DNA from: Mycolicibacterium sp. P9-22
GTDB taxonomy: Bacteria > Actinomycetota > Actinomycetes > Mycobacteriales > Mycobacteriaceae
Direction of reading: 5' to 3'
NCBI RefSeq assembly: GCF_008329585.1
Contig: NZ_NPKP01000001.1
Coordinates: 558,001-622,000 of the forward strand
Length of the DNA: 64,000 bases
Shown: positions 17,237-24,513 of the stretch, one piece after another
Position numbering within the stretch: the first letter of the stretch is position 1
Layout of the letters: every line of letters begins with the position of its first letter
Made by a program: the position numbers and the translations under genes
The notes under the pieces: model-generated
The model's input: the letters and a program-made list of their open reading frames with translations, nothing else
What the model was told of the DNA's origin: nothing
The model's database searches: none

Positions 17237-18901
17237 TCACGAAGATCCCAGTAGGGCGATGATCTGTTTCTTGTCGACCTTGCCGACGGCCGTCTTGGGC
17301 AGTGCGGGCAGCGGGGCGAGCATGTCCGGCTTGGTGTGCGAGGACACCCCGCGGCTGTCCAGGAAGCTGTTGAGCTCGGCCAACGTCAGCGGCTTCCCGG
17401 AGAAAACGACTGCGGCGCAGATCTTCTCGCCCAGATACTCGTCCGGCATGGCCACCGCGGCGGCGGCGTAGATGCCCGGATGGGCGAAAAGGTGTTCCTC
17501 CAGGTCGGAGGCCGACACCGTCTCCCCGCCGCGGTGGATGACGTCCTTGATGCGCCCGGTCACCTCCACGTAGCCGGCCCTCGGGCCGTCGGTGAAGATT
17601 CGCACCCGGTCGCCGGACCGGTAGTAGCCCTCCGGGCTGAAGGAACGGGCGTTGGCCTCCTCGGCGCGGTAGTAGCCGTTGATGGTGTTGGGTCCGCGCA
17701 CCAGCAGTTCGCCCTCCTGCCCGGGGGCCACCGCATCACCGTGCTCGTCCACCACGAGCATCTCGTCGAGCGGCGACATCGGCCGGCCCTGGGTGTTCAC
17801 GAGTACATCGACGGGGTCACCCGGGCGGGTGAAGTTCAGCATGCCCTCGGCCATCCCGAAGATCTGGCTGAGCCCGGGGGTGAGGTTGTCGAGGATGAAC
17901 TTCGCCTCTTCGGCGGTCATCCGCGATCCGCCCACCTGGACCACGCGCAGCGACGTCGGCAGTACGGGTTCCCAGTCGCAGGCCTGGGCCCAGACCTTGG
18001 CCAGCGCGTTGACCAGGCCCGTCACCGTGACGTGGTGTTTGTCGATCAGGGCGAACGCGTTCTCCGGGCTCGGGTCGTGGGTGAAGACGGTGGGGGCGCC
18101 GACGGTCATCGCGCCCAGCAGCCCGGGGCAGCCCAGTGGGAAGTTGTGCCCGGCGGGTAGCGCGACGAGGTAGGTGTCGTCGCTGGTCATCTGGTATTCC
18201 TGCGCCGAGGCGACGGCGGTGTAGACGTAGTCGTTGTGGGTGCGCGCGATCAGCTTGGGCAGGCCGGTGGTGCCGCCCGAGACGAGCAGCAGGGCGGGTT
18301 CGGCCGCGTCGAAGCCGTCCCGCGCGGGCGTTGTGCGGGGGGCGTCGCCGTCGGGATCGGTCAGGGCGGACCAGGCCAGGTACTCGCCGGGGTCACCGTC
18401 GACGATCACGTGGCGCAGCGCGGGGTGCTCGTCCTGCAGTTGAGCCGCCATCGTGCGGAAATCGAAACCGGCTGCGGTATCGGTGATTATCAGCCCGACC
18501 GCGCCGCTGATACCGGCGAAATGGCTCAGTTCGGCCGAACGGTGACCGGACAGGCACATCACCGGCACCACGCCCGCGCGCAGCAACCCGAAGAAGGCGA
18601 CCGCGAACTGGGTGGTGTTCGGTAACTGCAGCAGTACGCGGTCACCGGCCCGCAATCCCAGGGCGGCGAGCCGGCCGGCGACACGGTCGGCCACGTCGTC
18701 CAGTTCGGCGAAGGTGTAGCTGCGCTGCGAATCGACGATCGCAGTGACCTCGGGCCACTGTGCCGCGCCGTTGCTGAGAATCGAGTCCAGCGGTTGTCCG
18801 GTCCAGTAGCCCGCCTGCCGGTAGGCGGCGGCACGATCCGCCGGGAACGTGACGAAACCGTCGTTCAGATCGCCTTGTCCCTGCGGAAAAACCGTGCTCA
18901 T
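17237..18901 (-). CDS. mbtA: Aryl acid adenylating enzyme of mycobactin synthesis
   Basis: A 554-residue stand-alone adenylation enzyme that activates the aryl acid as its AMP ester and loads it on the aryl carrier domain of MbtB. Core A3 is SGGTTGLPK (208-216). The aryl-acid pocket motif is GHNFPLGCPG (251-260); Cys258 at this place is typical of salicylate-type enzymes rather than dihydroxybenzoate ones. The C-terminal catalytic Lys lies in KTAVGKVDKK. ATG 18901 matches the family start; the frame open to 19024 runs through the IdeR boxes. Since a 6-methylsalicylate synthase gene follows on the same strand, the substrate may be 6-methylsalicylate. Confidence 0.92.
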   Translation of the reverse strand: MSTVFPQGQGDLNDGFVTFPADRAAAYRQAGYWTGQPLDSILSNGAAQWPEVTAIVDSQRSYTFAELDDVADRVAGRLAALGLRAGDRVLLQLPNTTQFAVAFFGLLRAGVVPVMCLSGHRSAELSHFAGISGAVGLIITDTAAGFDFRTMAAQLQDEHPALRHVIVDGDPGEYLAWSALTDPDGDAPRTTPARDGFDAAEPALLLVSGGTTGLPKLIARTHNDYVYTAVASAQEYQMTSDDTYLVALPAGHNFPLGCPGLLGAMTVGAPTVFTHDPSPENAFALIDKHHVTVTGLVNALAKVWAQACDWEPVLPTSLRVVQVGGSRMTAEEAKFILDNLTPGLSQIFGMAEGMLNFTRPGDPVDVLVNTQGRPMSPLDEMLVVDEHGDAVAPGQEGELLVRGPNTINGYYRAEEANARSFSPEGYYRSGDRVRIFTDGPRAGYVEVTGRIKDVIHRGGETVSASDLEEHLFAHPGIYAAAAVAMPDEYLGEKICAAVVFSGKPLTLAELNSFLDSRGVSSHTKPDMLAPLPALPKTAVGKVDKKQIIALLGSS

Positions 18902-18943
18902 GCTGGAAAAACCGTCCCTCTGGGTAGGTGAGTTGCCGATATG

Positions 18944-18949
18944 AATATA
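18944..18949 (-). promoter_or_regulatory. -10 element for mbtA
   Basis: TATATT on the minus strand is a strong TANNNT -10 and overlaps the first base pairs of the left IdeR box. Transcription would begin about 36 nt before the mbtA ATG. Iron-loaded IdeR bound here would exclude RNA polymerase. Confidence 0.5.
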
Positions 18950-18965
18950 GGGTAGCCTCACTGCA
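18947..18965. promoter_or_regulatory. IdeR iron box, left copy
   Basis: The 19-mer ATAGGGTAGCCTCACTGCA matches the IdeR consensus TTAGGTTAGSCTAACCTAA at 13 of 19 positions, with the GTAGCCT core intact. It is one of two adjacent boxes between the divergent mbtA and mbtB genes, as in M. tuberculosis. IdeR with ferrous iron would repress both directions. Confidence 0.75.
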
Positions 18966-18966
18966 G

Positions 18967-18985
18967 TTAGGGCAGCCTGTACTAA
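18967..18985. promoter_or_regulatory. IdeR iron box, right copy
   Basis: TTAGGGCAGCCTGTACTAA matches the IdeR consensus at 14 of 19 positions. It starts 20 bp after the left box, so two IdeR dimers could bind side by side. It ends 17 bp before the mbtB start and covers the likely mbtB promoter. Confidence 0.78.
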
Positions 18986-19002
18986 ATCTGCGGAGGAATA
19001 GC

Positions 19003-22000
19003 GTGGCCGTCGCTGCGACGACATCAGAAACCGTTCGATCCGAGGTGGCCGAACTTCTCGGGATCACGCCGGATGCGCTGGACCCGAATGCCGATCTCAT
19101 CGCGTCCGGTCTGGACTCCATCCGGATGATGTCGCTGTCGGGACGCTGGCGTAAGCAGGGCATCGAGGTCGGGTTCGCCGCACTGGCCGCCGATCCCAGC
19201 GTCGCGGCCTGGGAGGCCCTGGTCGCCGAGCACGCACCGGCCGGGCCGGCACCCATCGCCGATGTGACCACCGGCGATGCCGACGCACCGTTCTCGCTGG
19301 CTCCCATCGCCCACGCGATGTGGGTGGGCCGGCACGGCGAACAGGAACTCGGTGGGGTGGCCGCGCACCTGTACGTCGAGTTCGACGGTGCCGGTGTCGA
19401 TCCCGTGCGCTTGCAGGACGCCGCCACGAAACTCGCTGCGCGCCACCCGATGTTACGCCAGGAGATCCTCCCCGACGGCACCCAGCGGATCAGCGACAGG
19501 GGGCTGCCGGTCACCGTCTTCGACCTGCGCGATGCGGCAGACGCCGACGAACAACTGATGAGAATCCGGGACGACAAGTCACATCAGTTGCTGGACAACG
19601 AGGTTCTGCAAATCTCGCTGACCCTGCTGGCCGACGGACGCACCCGTCTGCACGTGGACATGGACATGCAGGCCGCCGATGCGGTGAGCTACCGCAACTT
19701 CATGGCCGACCTGGCCGCCTTCTACCGTGGCGCCGAACTGCCCGAACTCGGGTACACCTACCGCGAATACCGTGCCCAGCTGACCGCGTCGACACCGCCG
19801 CCCTCCCAGGAGGACCTGCAGTGGTGGGCCGAGCGGATCCCCGAACTTCCGGAACCGCCTGCGCTACCTCTGGTTCCGCGCGACGAGCAGCAGAATCCGT
19901 TGCGCAGCATCAGGTTGTGGCACATCTTCGATGTCGCAACCCGCGACGCGCTGTTCGCCGCCGCGCACCGGCGCGGCCTCACCCCGGCGATGGCCGTCGC
20001 GGCCGCCTACTCCAATGCCCTGGCGCGCTGGTCGACGAGTTCACGCTTCCTGCTCAACCTGCCGATGTTCGGACGCGAGCCCTACCATCCCGATGTCGAC
20101 AAGCTGGTGGGGTGTTTCACCTCGTCGCTGATGCTCGACATCGACCTGGCCGGCGCCAACTCCGCGGCAGCGCGGGCACGTGCGGTGCAGGAGACCCTGC
20201 ACGCCACCGCCCAGCATTCCTCGGTGTCCGGCCTGTCCGTGCTGCGCGATATGAGCAGGCACCGCGGTACCCAGACGCTGGCCACCATCGTCTACACCAG
20301 CGCGCTGGGCCTGGGTGACCTGTTCGCCGGTGACGTGACCGACCAGTTCGGCGAGCCGGTGTGGACCATCTCGCAGGGACCGCAGGTGCTCATCGACGCC
20401 CAGGCCACCCCCTTGGCGAACGGCCTGATGATCAACTGGGATGTGCGGGTGGACGCCTTCCCGCCCGGCGTGCCGGAGGCCATGTTCGCCTATGAGGTCG
20501 CCGAACTCGCCCGGCTTGCCGCCGATGACGCGGCCTGGGACGAGCCGGACCCGCCGGCACTGGCCGACGCCGCACGCGCGGTCCGCGATGCGGTCAACGC
20601 GAGCACCGCACCACCCAGCGGCGACAACCTCGTCGACGGCTTCTTCCGCAACGCCGCCGCCACCCCCGAGGCCACCGCGCTGATCGCCCGGTCGGGCACG
20701 CTCAGCTACGGCGAACTCTCCGAACGGGTGCTGGCGGTCGCCGGCACGCTGCAGGCAGCCGGCGTCGGCTCCGGCGATATCGTCGCCGTGCTGGGCCCCA
20801 AGGGAGCTCAGCAGATTCCGGCGCTGCTCGGCATCCTCACCGCCGGCGCGGCGTACCTGCCGATCGGCGTCGACCAGCCCGCCGACCGCGCCGGGCGCAT
20901 GCTGGCCACCGGCGGCGTGAAGTTCGCCCTCGTCTGCGGTGACGGTATCTCCGACGTACCCGCGGCCGCCGACGTTCTCGCGACCGCCCATATCCCGTCC
21001 CGGCGCATCATCGATATCGAAACGGCGGCAACGGCATTCGAGTCGGTCACCGTCGCGCCGAGCGATCTGGCCTATGTGTTGTTCACCTCCGGCTCCACCG
21101 GTGAACCCAAGGGTGTGGAGCTCACCCATGACGCGGTGCTGAACACGCTGGAATTCCTCTACCGGCACTTCGAGATCGGGCCGCAAGACCGCGAGCTGGC
21201 GCTGTCGCACCTGGAATCGGACATGTCGGTGCCCGACGTGTTCGGCATCCTGCGCGCCGGCGGCGCCATCGTGATGGTCGACGAAGACCAGCGCCGCGAT
21301 CCGGACGCCTGGGCGCGGCTCATCGAGCAGCACCGGGTGTCGGTGGTGAACTTCCTGCCCGGATGGCTGCAGATGCTCACCGAGGTGCCTGGCTCGCTCG
21401 AGTCGCTGCGGGTGGTGCTCACCGGCGGTGACTGGGTGCGGCCCGAAATGGCCCGGGCATTACGTGCCCGGGCGCCGCGGATGCGGTTCGCCGGGTTGGG
21501 CGGGGCCACCGAGACCGCCATCCACGGCACCATCTTCGAGATCGGGCCGGACGACGAGATCCCCGCGACACCGTCGGTGCCCTACGGGGTGCCGTTCCCG
21601 AACAACGCCTGCCGGGTGGTCAGCCCCACCGGTGAGGACTGCCCGGACTGGGTGCCCGGCGAGCTGTGGTTCACCGGCCGCGGTATCGCCCGCGGTTACC
21701 GGGGCCGCCCGGACCTGACCGCCGAGAAGTTCGTCGAGTACGAGGGCCGCACCTGGTACCGCACCGGGGATCTGGCCCGCTACCGGCCGGACGGCACCCT
21801 GGAGTTCATCGGCCGCACCGATCACCGCGTCAAGCTCAGCGGTTACCGCATCGAACTCGGCGAGGTCGAGGCCGCGCTGGGCCGGGTCCCCGGTGTCGGC
21901 GCGGCGGTGGCAGCCGTGGTCCCGGTCGATGGCGGGCGTGACGTGCTGGGTGCGCTGGTGCGCATCGACGATCCCGATCTGGGAATCGAGGCGGTGGGGG

Positions 22001-22488
22001 ACGCGCTGGCCGAGCTGGTGCCGGCCCACATGATCCCGCAGCTCATCGTGCCCGCGGACCGGATCCCGTTCACCATCGGCGGCAAGATCGACCGTAAGGC
22101 GGTGGCGCTACGCCTGGCCGAGGCCGAACTGCCCGCCGAACGTGGCTACCGCGCGCCGTCCACCTCGCTGGAAACCGCCATCGCGCGGATCATGTCGGAT
22201 CTGCTGGGCCGGGACACCATCGGCGCCGACGACGACTTCTTCGGCCTGGGCGGCGACTCGGTGATGGCCACCCAGGTGGTGGCGCACGTGCGGGACTGGC
22301 TGGACACGCCGACCATCATGGTGCCCGACGTCTTCGCCACCCGGACGGTCGCGGCGATGGCGCAGCGCCTCATCGAGCGGGAATCCGACCCGCAGCGCCT
22401 GGAACTGGTGGCCGAGCTGTACTTGGAGGTCGCCGCCATGGACGACGCGGATGTGGTGTCCGAGCTGGATACCGCGGGGCGCTCGTGA
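19003..22488 (+). CDS. mbtB: Mycobactin NRPS MbtB (ArCP-Cy-A-PCP)
   Basis: A 1161-residue synthetase that accepts the aryl acid from MbtA, condenses it with Ser or Thr and cyclises the product to the oxazoline. Order: aryl carrier domain with Ser39 in GLDSIRMM; cyclisation domain with DMQAADAVS (221-229), the Dx4DxxS motif; adenylation domain with FTSGSTGEPKG (about 693-703); carrier domain with Ser1086 in GGDSVMAT. GTG 19003 has GGAGGA 5 nt upstream. The M. tuberculosis protein also carries a C-terminal thioesterase; here that domain is a separate gene overlapping by 4 nt (GTGA). Controlled by the two IdeR boxes. Confidence 0.93.
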   Translation: MAVAATTSETVRSEVAELLGITPDALDPNADLIASGLDSIRMMSLSGRWRKQGIEVGFAALAADPSVAAWEALVAEHAPAGPAPIADVTTGDADAPFSLAPIAHAMWVGRHGEQELGGVAAHLYVEFDGAGVDPVRLQDAATKLAARHPMLRQEILPDGTQRISDRGLPVTVFDLRDAADADEQLMRIRDDKSHQLLDNEVLQISLTLLADGRTRLHVDMDMQAADAVSYRNFMADLAAFYRGAELPELGYTYREYRAQLTASTPPPSQEDLQWWAERIPELPEPPALPLVPRDEQQNPLRSIRLWHIFDVATRDALFAAAHRRGLTPAMAVAAAYSNALARWSTSSRFLLNLPMFGREPYHPDVDKLVGCFTSSLMLDIDLAGANSAAARARAVQETLHATAQHSSVSGLSVLRDMSRHRGTQTLATIVYTSALGLGDLFAGDVTDQFGEPVWTISQGPQVLIDAQATPLANGLMINWDVRVDAFPPGVPEAMFAYEVAELARLAADDAAWDEPDPPALADAARAVRDAVNASTAPPSGDNLVDGFFRNAAATPEATALIARSGTLSYGELSERVLAVAGTLQAAGVGSGDIVAVLGPKGAQQIPALLGILTAGAAYLPIGVDQPADRAGRMLATGGVKFALVCGDGISDVPAAADVLATAHIPSRRIIDIETAATAFESVTVAPSDLAYVLFTSGSTGEPKGVELTHDAVLNTLEFLYRHFEIGPQDRELALSHLESDMSVPDVFGILRAGGAIVMVDEDQRRDPDAWARLIEQHRVSVVNFLPGWLQMLTEVPGSLESLRVVLTGGDWVRPEMARALRARAPRMRFAGLGGATETAIHGTIFEIGPDDEIPATPSVPYGVPFPNNACRVVSPTGEDCPDWVPGELWFTGRGIARGYRGRPDLTAEKFVEYEGRTWYRTGDLARYRPDGTLEFIGRTDHRVKLSGYRIELGEVEAALGRVPGVGAAVAAVVPVDGGRDVLGALVRIDDPDLGIEAVGDALAELVPAHMIPQLIVPADRIPFTIGGKIDRKAVALRLAEAELPAERGYRAPSTSLETAIARIMSDLLGRDTIGADDDFFGLGGDSVMATQVVAHVRDWLDTPTIMVPDVFATRTVAAMAQRLIERESDPQRLELVAELYLEVAAMDDADVVSELDTAGRS

Positions 22489-23210
22489 GCAGCTTCAAAC
22501 CCTGGATCAAGCAGTATCCCGGCGCCGGATCGACTGCCGCACTGGTGTTCCCGCACGCCGGGGGAGCGGCGCTGGCCTACCGGTCGCTGGGCACCGCGCT
22601 GGCCGCGGCGGGCTCCGACACCTACGTCATGCAGTACCCGCAGCGCGGGGACCGGCTGACCCACCCCGCTCCGGACACCGTCGGGGAACTGGCCGCCGAC
22701 CTGTTCGACGGCGGCGACTGGGCCGCGCTCGGGCCGTTGCGGTTGTTCGGGCACTGCATGGGTGCGGTGGTGGCCTTCGAGTTCGCGCGTATCGCCGAGA
22801 GCAAGGGCATCGAAATCAGCTCGCTGTGGGTGTCGGCCAGTGAGGCCCCGTGCACGGTCGCGGCGGCACCCCCGTTGCCGATGGCCGAATCCGAGATCAT
22901 CGCCGAGATGGTCGACCTCGGCGGTACCGATCCACAGCTGCTGGCCGATGACGATTTCGTGGAACTGCTGCTGATGGCCGTGCGGGCGGACTACGCCGCC
23001 TTCAATCGCTATGCATGCGACGACGACGTCCGGATCGCCGCCGATATCCACGCCCTCGGTGGCGAGGCCGATCACCGGATCAGCGAGAACATGTTGCGCC
23101 GCTGGGAAACCCACACCAGCGGCGCCTTCACGGTCTCGATGTTCGACGGCGGCCACTTCTACGTCAACGACCACACCGCGGATGTGGCGGAGCTGGTCAA
23201 TGTTCTCTGA
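22485..23210 (+). CDS. mbtT: Thioesterase of the mycobactin pathway with Cys nucleophile
   Basis: A 241-residue alpha/beta-hydrolase of the type II NRPS/PKS thioesterase kind (LVFPHAGGAALAY near the N-terminus). The nucleophile elbow reads GHCMGA, so Cys91 replaces the usual Ser; the catalytic His is in GGHFYVNDH. Such proteins clear mis-loaded carrier domains or release products. GTG 22485 overlaps the mbtB stop (GTGA) and the gene overlaps mbtC by 11 nt. It corresponds to the thioesterase domain fused to MbtB in M. tuberculosis. A role in freeing the aryl acid from the PKS is possible but speculative. Confidence 0.85.
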   Translation: MSSFKPWIKQYPGAGSTAALVFPHAGGAALAYRSLGTALAAAGSDTYVMQYPQRGDRLTHPAPDTVGELAADLFDGGDWAALGPLRLFGHCMGAVVAFEFARIAESKGIEISSLWVSASEAPCTVAAAPPLPMAESEIIAEMVDLGGTDPQLLADDDFVELLLMAVRADYAAFNRYACDDDVRIAADIHALGGEADHRISENMLRRWETHTSGAFTVSMFDGGHFYVNDHTADVAELVNVL

Positions 23211-24513
23211 CCCTGATCCGGTGGTGATCATCGGCATGGCGGTGGAGGCACCCGGTGGGGTCGACTCCGCCGATTCATACTGGGACCTGCTGTCCGGGCA
23301 ACGCGAGGCGCTCGGCCCGTTCCCGACCGATCGCGGCTGGGCGGTACCGGACCTGCTCGAGGGGTCGCGTCGCGACGGCTTCAAGCAAATCCACGATCTG
23401 GGCGGATTCCTATCCGACGCAGCCACTTTCGATCCGGCCTTCTTCGGCATCTCGCCGCGGGAGGCGGTGGCGATGGACCCGCAGCAGCGGGTGGCGCTGC
23501 GCCTGGCCTGGCGTGCCCTGGAGAACAGCGGGATCAACCCCGACGATGTCGCCGGCCACGATGTGGGGTGCTACATCGGGGCATCGGCCCTGGAGTACGG
23601 ACCGCAGCTGTCCGAATACTCGAAGCACAGTGGTCATCTCATCACCGGCACCTCGCTGGGCGTGATCTCCGGTCGCATCGCCTACACGCTCGACCTGGCC
23701 GGACCGGCGCTCACCGTGGACACCTCGTGCTCCTCGGCGCTCGCCGCGCTGCACACCGCCGCCGCTGCGGTGCGGGGCGGCGACTGCGATATGGCGCTGA
23801 CCGGCGGTGTGTGCGTGATGGGCACCCCCGGCTACTTCGTCGAATTCTCCAAGCAGCACGCGCTTTCCGATGACGGCCACTGCCGGCCCTACAGCGCTTC
23901 CGCGAGCGGCACCGTCTGGGCCGAGGGCGCAGGCATGTTCGTGCTGGCGCGCCGGTCGGCGGCGGTCCGCGACGGACGGCAGATCCTGGCCGAGGTGCGC
24001 GCCACCGGCGTCAACTCCGACGGCCGCACCGTCGGGCTGACCGCACCCAGCGGCACCGCCCAGCAGCGGCTGTTCGCCCGCGCCATCGTACGGGCCGGCG
24101 TGCGGCCCGAGGATGTCGGCATGATCGAGGGCCACGGCACCGCCACCCGGCTCGGCGACCGCACCGAACTGCGAGCCCTGGCCAAGACCTACGGTGCCAC
24201 CGCACCCGGAGCCGGCGCGCTGCTCGGAAGTGTGAAATCCAATGTGGGACATGCCCAGGCCGCCGCGGGCGCACTGGGGCTGGCCAAGGTGATCCTCGCC
24301 GCCCAGCACGGTGCCGTGCCCGCCAGCCTGCACACCGATGCCGCCAGCCGCGCGATCGACTGGGAATCACAGGGTCTACGGCTGGCCACCGAGCTCACCG
24401 AATGGCCCGCGGTCAACGGCGAGCGGATCGCCGCGGTGTCGGCCTTCGGGATGAGCGGCACCAACACCCACGCCTTGGTGGCGATCCCCGACACCGCCGG
24501 GCGGGCCGCATGA
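23200..24513 (+). CDS. mbtC: Stand-alone ketosynthase MbtC
   Basis: A 437-residue beta-ketoacyl synthase. The catalytic Cys177 is in VDTSCSSALA, with His312 in EGHGTAT and His351 in NVGHAQAAAG. It is the condensing half of a split polyketide module whose AT, KR and ACP are in MbtD. Together they add a malonate-derived unit for the beta-hydroxy acid (cobactin linker) of mycobactin. The start ATG 23200 lies inside the end of mbtT; the stop overlaps the mbtD start (ATGA). Confidence 0.92.
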   Translation: MFSDPDPVVIIGMAVEAPGGVDSADSYWDLLSGQREALGPFPTDRGWAVPDLLEGSRRDGFKQIHDLGGFLSDAATFDPAFFGISPREAVAMDPQQRVALRLAWRALENSGINPDDVAGHDVGCYIGASALEYGPQLSEYSKHSGHLITGTSLGVISGRIAYTLDLAGPALTVDTSCSSALAALHTAAAAVRGGDCDMALTGGVCVMGTPGYFVEFSKQHALSDDGHCRPYSASASGTVWAEGAGMFVLARRSAAVRDGRQILAEVRATGVNSDGRTVGLTAPSGTAQQRLFARAIVRAGVRPEDVGMIEGHGTATRLGDRTELRALAKTYGATAPGAGALLGSVKSNVGHAQAAAGALGLAKVILAAQHGAVPASLHTDAASRAIDWESQGLRLATELTEWPAVNGERIAAVSAFGMSGTNTHALVAIPDTAGRAA

